In this document: positions 8,350 to 14,194 of the stretch, in pieces | Numbering within the stretch: the first letter of the stretch is position 1 | Layout: every line of letters starts with the position of its first letter | From: Muribaculaceae bacterium | Lineage (GTDB): Bacteria > Bacteroidota > Bacteroidia > Bacteroidales > Muribaculaceae | Reading direction: 5' to 3' | Assembly: GCA_009775375.1 (NCBI GenBank) | Contig: VSPO01000082.1 | Coordinates: 1-15,768 of the forward strand | Length of the DNA stretch: 15,768 bases | Notes under the pieces: model-generated | Databases searched by the model: none | What the model saw: only the letters and a program-made list of their open reading frames with translations | What the model was told of the DNA's origin: nothing | Translations under genes and position numbers: made by a program

Positions 8350-8395
8350 AAAAATAAGACCCGAGCCTGAAAATTCAGGTCCGGGCCTCTTTTTT
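8350..8395 (-). terminator. Intrinsic terminator of the candidate small RNA
   Basis: On the minus strand bases 8389-8358 fold into a stem of about 15 pairs with one A-C mismatch and a few G-U pairs. The perfect inner part is CCTGAA/TTCAGG (8374-8379 with 8366-8371, minus-strand order). CTTATTTTT follows. On the plus strand the same stem is followed by TTTTTT at 8390-8395, so it could stop transcription both ways. Confidence 0.7.
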
Positions 8396-8515
8396 ACACT
8401 CACCCGAGTCGAATGCCCTTGGCATATTGACGGACGCTTTATAACGGCAGTCTCGCCCTCTCGGGTTAAATACAGCCATCAATCAGGCGTGGTGAGGGTA
8501 AGGAACCGATCTAAA

Positions 8516-8547
8516 CAAAGATAGATTTGTCATTGTTCATCGTCTAA
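8516..8547 (-). promoter_or_regulatory. Second, downstream candidate promoter for the small RNA
   Basis: On the minus strand a perfect -7 element TATCTTTG lies at 8523-8516, and TTAG, a 3-of-4 match to TTTG, lies exactly 20 nt upstream at 8547-8544. Transcription would start near 8509, giving a shorter RNA of about 155 nt. It is weaker than the promoter at 8554-8585. Confidence 0.35.
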
Positions 8548-8553
8548 GTGCGC

Positions 8554-8585
8554 CAAAGTTAGTAAATCGTTTGAAATATTCCAAA
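8554..8585 (-). promoter_or_regulatory. Strong consensus promoter for the candidate small RNA
   Basis: On the minus strand TTTG at 8585-8582, then exactly 20 nt, then TAACTTTG at 8561-8554: a full match to the Bacteroidota housekeeping consensus. Transcription is expected from about 8548 toward lower coordinates. The flanking 8562-8700 stretch is AT-rich and holds nothing else I can assign. Confidence 0.7.
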
Positions 8586-8710
8586 TTTATATTTAGAAAA
8601 ATTAAGTAAAAATCCATTTTTATTTAAGAATTACCCGATTCATGCCTTTAAATGCTTAAAAAATAGCATATGCAATCTGCTTGCCAATTCAAGATTCTGA
8701 TGGTTTTTAT

Positions 8711-8770
8711 TGAGCGCTGACTCGGTCGGACGGAAGGCGCAGGCCGGAGGCCATGCGCTCCATGCTGGAC
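8711..8770 (+). repeat. Hairpin repeat, copy 1
   Basis: About 60 nt that recurs at 9152-9212 with two 1-nt indels and a few substitutions. It starts with a core related to TGAGCGCGGACTCGGTC and contains a hairpin: GCGCAGGCC, loop GGA, then GGCC-A-TGCGC with one bulged A. The second copy keeps the stem and changes only the loop length. Not protein-like in any frame. Confidence 0.75.
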
Positions 8771-8866
8771 TGAACGCGGACTCGGTCAGACTGAGCGCGG
8801 ACGGTATTAGGCCGCAGGCTCGGAGGCCTGCTCCCCATGTCGGATCTGGCACGGACGCGGTGCGGA
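8771..8866 (+). repeat. Degenerate hairpin repeat, copy 2, with doubled core
   Basis: The core element appears at 8771-8791 (TGAACGCGGACTCGGTC...) and again truncated at 8792-8802. A diverged hairpin follows, GCAGGC-TCGGAG-GCCTGC near 8814-8831, and then a degraded core ending about 8866. It aligns with copies 1 and 3 over most of its length but with several indels. Confidence 0.55.
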
Positions 8867-8874
8867 CAAAAAGA

Positions 8875-8919
8875 AAAGGGCCATGCAAACTGCCGGTTGG
8901 ACAGGTTGCATGGCCCTTT
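8875..8919. terminator. Long GC-rich hairpin, probable bidirectional terminator
   Basis: AAAGGGCCATGCAA (8875-8888) pairs perfectly with TTGCATGGCCCTTT (8906-8919), with three more inner pairs (CTG 8890-8892 with CAG 8902-8904) across one mismatch. T-rich sequence follows on the plus strand and, because of the A/G-rich 8868-8877, also on the minus strand. No gene ends nearby, so which transcript it stops is unknown. Confidence 0.55.
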
Positions 8920-8933
8920 CTTGGGTTTTCTTT

Positions 8934-8959
8934 TATAACTACGGCCTACCGTAGTTATA
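8934..8959. repeat. Inverted repeat, 11-bp perfect arms
   Basis: TATAACTACGG (8934-8944) and CCGTAGTTATA (8949-8959) are perfect inverted copies with a 4-nt CCTA loop. It lies only 14 nt after the hairpin at 8875-8919 and has no T-tract, so it looks more like a binding site or RNA structure than a terminator. Confidence 0.7.
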
Positions 8960-9035
8960 GCCATCCGTGGAAGTGCCGCCTGATCGTTATGACGGCTAAC
9001 AGCGTTACTTGGGGATTCGGGATGCTTGCTTGGAC

Positions 9036-9094
9036 TGAGCGCGGACCCGTGGGTTCAAACCACGGGAACCACGAGATTAACCACGAAAACCACG
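9036..9094 (+). repeat. Core fragment, 7-bp hairpin and ACCACG repeats
   Basis: A core fragment TGAGCGCGGAC (9036-9046) runs into a perfect hairpin, CCCGTGG (9046-9052) with CCACGGG (9060-9066). ACCACG then occurs at 9059, 9068, 9080 and 9089, spaced 9, 12 and 9 nt. The multiples of three would give an Asn-His-rich repeat if translated, but no start codon and ribosome-site context supports a gene here. Confidence 0.5.
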
Positions 9095-9151
9095 TGATTT
9101 TAAAAATTGACAAATCGCTAATTTTCAAGTCGATATTGGAATCACGTAGCT

Positions 9152-9212
9152 TTGCGCGGACTCGGGTTGGACGGTAGGCGCAGGCCGGGAGGCCATGCGC
9201 TCCATGCTGGAC
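9152..9212 (+). repeat. Hairpin repeat, copy 3
   Basis: Near-identical partner of the repeat at 8711-8770. The hairpin is GCGCAGGCC, loop GGGA, then GGCC-A-TGCGC. A perfect -7-like TAGCTTTG (9147-9154) overlaps its left edge with TTTC 20 nt before it; this may be a weak promoter or chance. Confidence 0.75.
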
Positions 9213-9280
9213 GGGGTTGGGGGAATCATTTTTCATGCACGAAACCTGGTGAAGCGACCTCCTGTGGGGAGTGGTGGCGA

Positions 9281-9296
9281 CAGCCACGCGTGGCTG
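9281..9296. repeat. 16-bp perfect palindrome
   Basis: CAGCCACGCGTGGCTG is self-complementary without a loop. The surrounding 9213-9437 is GC-rich, has no credible gene in either strand, and shows no other repeat I could confirm. Confidence 0.5.
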
Positions 9297-9437
9297 CCGG
9301 TCGTGGGGCATCACTACCATCAAGGACTCGTGACGGACAGCAGGGGCGAGCTGGGGGCATCGCGTCCTGCCGAGACGGCGCGTGTCATTGCTTCGGTTTC
9401 GTCGGATGACTTCCGTCAGGGTGGACTCTTGTTGGGC

Positions 9438-9458
9438 TGAGCGCGGACTCGGTCGGAC
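9438..9458 (+). repeat. Solitary copy of the repeat core
   Basis: Matches the core TGAGCGCGGACTCGGTC that begins the hairpin repeats, here without the hairpin. The following GACTC-agttg-GAGTC (9455-9469) is a small inverted repeat. Bases 9470-9750 are GC-rich and hold no gene or repeat that I can support. Confidence 0.55.
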
Positions 9459-9755
9459 TCAGTTGGAGTCGCTGACGGGTGTTGCAGAATGTCAATGTTC
9501 TCGTAATGGGGGCTTCTCAGGGCCACCATGGCGGCAGTCGGGCCGGGACGGCGTTACTTCTTCCGTGCCGGGCCGGGGCTATGTGGTAGCTGTCGCCTTC
9601 GCCTTGACGACGGGCAGGGAGCGGTGATCGCTCACCATGTGCTCCTTTTCCCGCACAGCACCGGACCATCGAGGATGCTCTCTTCAGATGCCGGGCGCAT
9701 GATCTGCTACGTCCGGGCCGTTGGCCTTGTGCCGGGGAAAGACTCTTCTTTCCTG

Positions 9756-9792
9756 TTTCCGGGGGCAAAGTTACTGCCTTATTTCCGGGGGC
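9756..9792 (-). repeat. Direct repeat TTTCCGGGGGC with minus-strand -7-like element
   Basis: TTTCCGGGGGC occurs at 9756-9766 and 9782-9792, 26 nt apart. Between them, the minus strand reads TAACTTTG (9773-9766), a perfect -7 element, but no TTTG lies at the right distance upstream. If active it would transcribe into the repeat island. Confidence 0.35.
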
Positions 9793-9823
9793 TATTGTTA
9801 TTTTGAGGAAAACGAGCGAGATT

Positions 9824-9847
9824 AATTAAAGAATTTTTTCTTTAATT
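9824..9847. repeat. AT-rich inverted repeat upstream of the rnf promoter
   Basis: AATTAAAGAA (9824-9833) and TTCTTTAATT (9838-9847) are perfect inverted copies around a TTTT loop. The pair ends 15 nt before the -33 element, so it is a candidate regulator-binding site; it could also be a weak terminator for incoming transcripts. Confidence 0.5.
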
Positions 9848-9862
9848 TTCTCCTTCTTTGTA

Positions 9863-9892
9863 TTTGCCTGCTAATCTTTTTTATTAATTTTG
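9863..9892 (+). promoter_or_regulatory. Predicted promoter of the rseC-rnf operon
   Basis: TTTG at 9863-9866 and TAATTTTG at 9885-9892 with 18 nt between them, slightly short of the usual 19-21. Transcription would start near 9899, leaving a leader of about 100 nt before the rseC ATG at 9998. Confidence 0.6.
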
Positions 9893-9997
9893 CAGCATGT
9901 TAAGTAATCTTCAGAAAAATAACTTAGCAAAACTTATTTTTTCAAATCTCGGAGACTAATACGCGTTAAGCAAAACACGATCTAAATATTATTTAAT

Positions 9998-10447
9998 ATG
10001 CAAGACATTGATTCAATCGACCATATTGACCATGATGGCGTGGTGGTAAGCACAGACCCCAAACGCAACGTGGTGACGGTCAGGGTTGACGACAAAGGGG
10101 AATGCGGCTCTTGTCCGGCAGCGGCCTTATGTGGCGCAAATGGCGAGCCATCCAACCTTATCGACATATTCTCTCCCCAGGCCTCTTCATTGCGTAAAGG
10201 GGACATCGTGACGGTCAGAGGCACGGAAAGAATGCATAAAAAGGCAATCACCATAGTGACGGTCATCCCATGCATTATCCTTGTGGCAGTAATGGTGGCG
10301 GTATTCCTCTTAACGGGCAATCAGCTGACGGCGGCTCTTTCCGGAATCGGGACCATGATTCTGTTTTTCATATTGCTATGGTGCGCCCGCAACAAGATAG
10401 CCCACGAGTTTTCTTTTGAGATTGTCAGCTCCGTGCAAAAGTCCTGA
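9998..10447 (+). CDS. rseC: RseC/MucC family (SoxR-reducing system) membrane protein
   Basis: A 149-residue inner-membrane protein of the RseC_MucC family. The N-terminal soluble part carries the family Cys cluster C36-x2-C39-x5-C45 (ECGSCPAAALC), followed by two membrane segments (about 83-106 and 110-130) separated by a very short loop. In E. coli the related RsxC/RseC proteins belong to the Rsx/Rnf system that reduces SoxR; in Bacteroidota the gene commonly precedes rnf. Its place as first gene of the rnf operon, 39 nt before rnfB, supports a role in assembling or supporting the Rnf complex, but the exact role is inferred. The ATG is the only good start; no strong Shine-Dalgarno is present, as is usual in this phylum. 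Confidence 0.88.
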   Translation: MQDIDSIDHIDHDGVVVSTDPKRNVVTVRVDDKGECGSCPAAALCGANGEPSNLIDIFSPQASSLRKGDIVTVRGTERMHKKAITIVTVIPCIILVAVMVAVFLLTGNQLTAALSGIGTMILFFILLWCARNKIAHEFSFEIVSSVQKS

Positions 10448-10486
10448 CACATCAACTTATACATCTTATAACTATACCATTGCCAT

Positions 10487-11296
10487 ATGGAGATAACAAT
10501 ATCTATCATTGTCCTTGGAGCCATTGGCCTTATTGCAGCTGTGTTGCTTTACCTTGCGGCCAAGAAATTTTACGTCTATGAAGACCCCAAAATCGGCGAG
10601 ATAGAGGAGATTCTTCCGGGAGCCAATTGCGGAGGATGCGGACTGTCGGGATGCCATGCCTTTGCCGTGGAATGCGCCAACGCCACTACGATGGAGGGAT
10701 TGAACTGCGCGGGCATAGATGACGCGGGAATGAAAAAAATAGCCGACATTGTCGGCCTGACTCCCGTGGAGACAGAAAAACGCGTGGCCATTATCAAATG
10801 CTCAGCCTCCTGCGAAAACCGCGACCCTCAAAATCACTACGACGGCGTAAGGTCGTGCGCCATCGAGGCTGCACTCTATCAAGGGGAATCCGATTGCATC
10901 TACGGATGCCTCGGTTGCGGCGACTGCGTGAAAGCCTGTCCTTTCGGAGCCATGACCATCAATACGGGGGATGCCCTCCCGAAGGTGGACAGAGAAAAAT
11001 GCACAGGTTGCGGGAAATGTGTCGAAGCCTGTCCCCGCGGACTTTGCGAGCTTGTCCCGGCACATCATGACCGACCTATTGTCTGGGTGGCCTGTGCCAA
11101 TAAAGACCGCGGCCCCATAGCGATGAAGGAATGTGGCGTGGCATGCATCGGCTGCACGAAATGCCGGAAAGTATGCCCGGTCCAGGCTCCGGAAATCGTA
11201 TCATTCCTTGCCCATATAGATCAATCCAAATGCACGTCGTGCGGAGAATGCGTCAAAGCATGTCCCCGTCATTCCATAGTTAGTTCAAGCATATGA
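10487..11296 (+). CDS. rnfB: Rnf complex iron-sulfur subunit RnfB
   Basis: Electron-carrying subunit of the ferredoxin:NAD+ oxidoreductase, probably the entry point for electrons from ferredoxin. An N-terminal membrane anchor (residues 4-26) is followed by the RnfB-type [4Fe-4S] domain (C48, C51, C56, C74). Four ferredoxin-type CxxCxxCxxxCP motifs follow: C141-C151, C172-C182, C220-C230 and C249-C259. Five clusters are therefore predicted, more than the three of the shorter E. coli RsxB (192 residues) and closer to the long clostridial forms. Its stop overlaps the rnfC ATG (ATGA). The extra lone cysteines C105, C109, C124, C137, C186, C203 and C216 are noted without assigned roles. Confidence 0.95.
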   Translation: MEITISIIVLGAIGLIAAVLLYLAAKKFYVYEDPKIGEIEEILPGANCGGCGLSGCHAFAVECANATTMEGLNCAGIDDAGMKKIADIVGLTPVETEKRVAIIKCSASCENRDPQNHYDGVRSCAIEAALYQGESDCIYGCLGCGDCVKACPFGAMTINTGDALPKVDREKCTGCGKCVEACPRGLCELVPAHHDRPIVWVACANKDRGPIAMKECGVACIGCTKCRKVCPVQAPEIVSFLAHIDQSKCTSCGECVKACPRHSIVSSSI

Positions 11297-12612
11297 AGAC
11301 ATTCAGAAAAGGCGGGGTCCACCCGCCCGAATATAAGCTTACGGCCGGACGGCCAATATTGGGAATGCCCGTTCCAGCCGAACTTCGAATAATGCTCTCC
11401 CAGTCAATAGGAGCTCCATCGCGTCCGGTGGTCAAAGCCGGAGACTCTGTCTCTGCCGGACAAATCATTGCGGAAGCCGGAGGATTTGTTGGCGCGCCGA
11501 TTCACAGCCCTGTCAACGGGACTGTGAGAAAGCTCGAACCGACCCGCACTCCCCAAGGCATCTGGCAAGATTCCATAGTGATCGCCACAGATATGGGAAA
11601 CCCCGGCTCAGCTTCCGACACCCGCCGACCTGAAGACGAGATAATGGGGCTTACCCCAAAGGAAATCGTCTCGATAGTGGGAGAAGCCGGAATCGTAGGT
11701 CTCGGGGGTGCGGCGTTCCCGACAAGGGTCAAACTGACCTTGCCGGAAGGGAAGACAGCCTCCACCGTGATAATCAACGGCGCAGAGTGTGAACCGTGCC
11801 TGACTTGCGATGACGCTCTTATGAGAGCCGAGGCCGACAAAATAGTGGCCGGGACCCTTCTTATCATGAAAGCCACGGGAGCTCCGGAGGGAATAATCGG
11901 CATCGAGGAAAACAAACCGGAAGCAATCGCCGCCATGAAAGAGGCCGCACAGGAATACGCCAATATCCGGGTCGAAAAACTCAAGAAAAAATATCCGCAA
12001 GGTGGGGAAAAACAATTGATCTACGCATTGACGGGCAAGACAGTCCCAGCCGGAGGCCTGCCGATAGAGACAGGATGTATCGTCGACAATGTCGCAACCG
12101 CCTATGCCATCCACGACGCTGTCTGCAATCGGCAAAACCTGACGGAAAGAGTGGTCACCGTGACCGGACCCGACCTGAAGAATCCGGGAAATTTCATCGT
12201 CAGGAACGGCACTCCCCTCTCCGAAATCATCGACTATGCAGGAGGATTGCCGGAAAACACGGGGAAAGTGATCGCCGGAGGCCCGATGATGGGCCGCGCC
12301 ATTTCCACCCTGGAATCTTCCGCCACCAAAGGACTGTCGGGAATCGTCGTCCTCCCGAAGGCCGATTCCCAAAGACACAAAGAGGGGCCTTGCATAAGAT
12401 GCGGGCGATGCGTGGCGGGATGCCCGATGGGGCTTGAGCCTTATCTGCTCATGACCCTTGCAGACAATGCCATGTGGAACGACATGGCCGCCCACGATGC
12501 CCTCAGCTGCCTTGAATGCGGATGTTGCAGCTATATTTGTCCCGCCTCCCGCCCTATCCTCGACTTAATTAAACTCGGCAAACAAGAATTGCGTAAAAAG
12601 AAACAGAAATGA
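11293..12612 (+). CDS. rnfC: Rnf complex NADH-binding subunit RnfC
   Basis: Peripheral subunit carrying the NAD(H) and FMN sites. It starts with the RnfC N-terminal domain (FRKGGVHPPEYK, lipoyl-like hairpin region SPVNGTV), then the complex-I 51-kDa-like domain with GLGGAAFPTRVK from G136 and NGAECEPCLTCDD. An SLBB-like segment follows, then two [4Fe-4S] motifs: C367-x2-C370-x2-C373-x3-C377 and C406-x2-C409-x2-C412-x3-C416. At 439 residues it lacks the long Ala/Lys-rich C-terminal repeats of E. coli RsxC (740 residues), as is common outside Proteobacteria. Start and stop both overlap neighbours by 4 nt (ATGA), suggesting coupling with rnfB and rnfD. Confidence 0.96.
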   Translation: MKTFRKGGVHPPEYKLTAGRPILGMPVPAELRIMLSQSIGAPSRPVVKAGDSVSAGQIIAEAGGFVGAPIHSPVNGTVRKLEPTRTPQGIWQDSIVIATDMGNPGSASDTRRPEDEIMGLTPKEIVSIVGEAGIVGLGGAAFPTRVKLTLPEGKTASTVIINGAECEPCLTCDDALMRAEADKIVAGTLLIMKATGAPEGIIGIEENKPEAIAAMKEAAQEYANIRVEKLKKKYPQGGEKQLIYALTGKTVPAGGLPIETGCIVDNVATAYAIHDAVCNRQNLTERVVTVTGPDLKNPGNFIVRNGTPLSEIIDYAGGLPENTGKVIAGGPMMGRAISTLESSATKGLSGIVVLPKADSQRHKEGPCIRCGRCVAGCPMGLEPYLLMTLADNAMWNDMAAHDALSCLECGCCSYICPASRPILDLIKLGKQELRKKKQK

Positions 12613-13589
12613 ACAAACTGACCGTATCCCTTTCTCCGCATATCCATTCGGGGGGAAGCATCGACCGCTGTATGTGGAACGTCGTCATAGCCATGATTCC
12701 GGCATTGGGCGTAGCCATATACACCTTCGGTCTTCCGGCTCTCTACGTGACGCTGATAAGCGTCGCCACCTGCCTGCTGACGGAATGGGCCATCACCAGA
12801 TATATGCTGCGCCGTCCGTCGACCATATCCAATGGCTCCGCCCTCATAACGGGAATGCTTCTTGCATTCAATCTGCCAAGCATCCTTCCCTGGTGGATGG
12901 TAGTAATCGGAGGAGTCGTGGCAATCGGCATCGGCAAAATGAGCTTCGGCGGACTGGGAGGCAACATATGGAATCCGGCTCTCGTCGGACGCGTCTTCCT
13001 GCTTCTGTCGTTCCCTGCCGCCATGACCACGTGGCCGGCCGACGTGCCATCCGCTTTCGATGCCACTTCCAAAGCCACAGCCAACGCATCGACAGGGGCC
13101 ACGCTCCTGACCCACCTCAACGACACCAAAGCCGCCCCGTCTCTTGCCGATTATGACCTTCTCGATATGGCCATCGGCCACATGAACGGTTCGCTCGGGG
13201 AAGTGGGAGGCATAGCGATCCTGATTGGCCTTGTGTATCTTTTGGCAACGAAGACTATCACTTGGCATATTCCCGTCTCCGTGTTGGGCTCCGCCGCCCT
13301 GTTCTCCTGGGCATTCGGAGGCAACCCGCTTCTCGATATTTTTGCTGGAGGATTGCTTCTTGGAGCCGTCTTCATGGCCACCGACTACGTCACGTCGCCC
13401 ATGACGCATAAAGGACAGCTGATTTTCGGCTTCATGATCGGATTCATCACCATCATCATCCGCAGATTCGGAGCCTATCCCGAGGGGATGTCGTTCGCCA
13501 TCCTGCTCATGAACAGCTTCGTGCCTTTGATCAACCGTTATTGCCATCCATCCGTATTCGGCGCAAAAGAAAGGAGGGCCATGGCATGA
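12609..13589 (+). CDS. rnfD: Rnf complex membrane subunit RnfD
   Basis: Integral membrane subunit of the NqrB/RnfD family with many hydrophobic segments across its 326 residues. The covalent-FMN motif is visible as STGAT (161-165), with T165 the likely attachment threonine. Other family features are the GGLGGNIWNPALVGRVFL segment and FMATDYVTSPMTHKGQLIFG near the C-terminus. It is predicted to take part in ion translocation. The ATG lies inside the rnfC stop (ATGA), and the TGA at 13587-13589 overlaps the rnfG start. Confidence 0.95.
   Translation: MNKLTVSLSPHIHSGGSIDRCMWNVVIAMIPALGVAIYTFGLPALYVTLISVATCLLTEWAITRYMLRRPSTISNGSALITGMLLAFNLPSILPWWMVVIGGVVAIGIGKMSFGGLGGNIWNPALVGRVFLLLSFPAAMTTWPADVPSAFDATSKATANASTGATLLTHLNDTKAAPSLADYDLLDMAIGHMNGSLGEVGGIAILIGLVYLLATKTITWHIPVSVLGSAALFSWAFGGNPLLDIFAGGLLLGAVFMATDYVTSPMTHKGQLIFGFMIGFITIIIRRFGAYPEGMSFAILLMNSFVPLINRYCHPSVFGAKERRAMA
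13569..13578 (+). promoter_or_regulatory. Shine-Dalgarno site that fixes the rnfG start
   Basis: AAGGAGGG (13571-13578), containing AGGAGG at 13572-13577, lies 8 nt before the ATG at 13586. It is the clearest ribosome-binding site in the window and argues against the in-frame upstream ATG at 13541. It sits within the end of rnfD. Confidence 0.75.
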
Positions 13590-14188
13590 AAAAGCTCGCG
13601 TCTACTCTCCCCAACATGATTATTTCCCTCGTCTCCATCACGGTCGTGGCCGGTGCGCTTTTAGGCATCACATATTCGATAACCAAGCAGCCTATCGCTC
13701 TCCAGCAACAGGAGCAGCAGCAAAAGGCCATCGCGGAGGTAGCACCAAATTTTGACAACGACCCGGAGAGTGAAAAATGGGAAACAGAGATCGACGGCAA
13801 CAGCTTCACGGTCTATCCTGCCCGCGAGAACGGGCGCCTTACGGGAGCCGCCGTCAAGGGGTCGTCGATGAACGGATTTGCCGGAGAAATCGTAGTGATG
13901 TGTGGCTTCGAAGCGAATGGCGACATCAAAGACTACAGGGTGCTGAAACAGGCCGAAACTCCCGGACTCGGCACGAAGATGGAGACATGGTTTCGCGACC
14001 CTTCGGCGGCAAGGTCGGTCATAGGGAAAAATCCGGGGAAAATGAAGCTAATGGTCACGAAAGACCCCGGCGGAGAGATCGACGGCATCACCGCCGCCAC
14101 GATCTCCTCTCGCGCTTTCCTTGAGACATTGCGCAACGCCTATAAAGCATTTCTTGGTTATGAGAAAGAACAACCCTCCGCAAACTGA
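13586..14188 (+). CDS. rnfG: Rnf complex FMN-binding subunit RnfG
   Basis: Single-span membrane protein whose periplasmic part carries covalently bound FMN. The start at 13586 is chosen over 13541 because it follows an AGGAGG site, overlaps the rnfD stop as ATGA, and places the membrane anchor (residues 9-30) right at the N-terminus; this gives 200 residues, typical of the family. The FMN-binding domain contains ETPGLGTKMETWF (124-136) and the motif DGITAATISSRA, in which T172 is the likely FMN-linked threonine (family consensus SGAT; here TAAT). Six nt separate it from rnfE. Confidence 0.94.
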   Translation: MKKLASTLPNMIISLVSITVVAGALLGITYSITKQPIALQQQEQQQKAIAEVAPNFDNDPESEKWETEIDGNSFTVYPARENGRLTGAAVKGSSMNGFAGEIVVMCGFEANGDIKDYRVLKQAETPGLGTKMETWFRDPSAARSVIGKNPGKMKLMVTKDPGGEIDGITAATISSRAFLETLRNAYKAFLGYEKEQPSAN

Positions 14189-14194
14189 CAGAGA

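Larger units (their letters stand above)
8350..8548 (-). ncRNA. Candidate structured small RNA, about 190-200 nt
   Basis: A minus-strand transcript is predicted between a perfect promoter (8585-8554) and an intrinsic terminator (8389-8350). It has no sizeable reading frame but good folding potential: CTCACC (8504-8499) can pair with GGTGAG (8403-8398); inside lie ATGCC-AAG-GGCAT (8425-8413), a CCC-GAGA-GGG hairpin with a GNRA loop (8464-8455), and alternative pairings such as CCCGAG with CTCGGG. The competing pairings would suit a regulatory RNA. I checked against the conserved cores I remember for 4.5S, RNase P, tmRNA and TPP, cobalamin and FMN riboswitches, and none matched; 6S RNA cannot be ruled out. 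It may be an independent small RNA or an attenuated leader of the GH97 gene, whose start codon lies 113 nt beyond the terminator. Confidence 0.5.

Noticed and set aside
8350..8548. Known riboswitch, tmRNA, RNase P or SRP RNA identity for the small RNA.
   Set aside because: None of the conserved core sequences I remember for these families is present; 6S RNA remains open because its sequence is poorly conserved.
8710..9177. A 155-codon plus-strand frame over the repeat island.
   Set aside because: It consists of translated repeat units and the hairpin at 8875-8919, shifts composition along its length, and lacks a start context or recognisable domain.
8711..9458. CRISPR array.
   Set aside because: The repeats are irregularly spaced, diverged and of variable length, with no uniform spacers and no cas genes.
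9517..9806. Overlapping frames of 83-92 codons on both strands in the GC-rich spacer.
   Set aside because: Arg/Gly/Pro-rich translations typical of noncoding GC-rich DNA, no ribosome site, no domain, and both strands are equally open.
12531..13547. A 338-codon minus-strand frame opposite rnfD.
   Set aside because: Its composition (His/Gly/Asp/Arg-rich, no hydrophobic or domain pattern) is that of an antisense shadow of a membrane-protein gene, which is certain on the plus strand.
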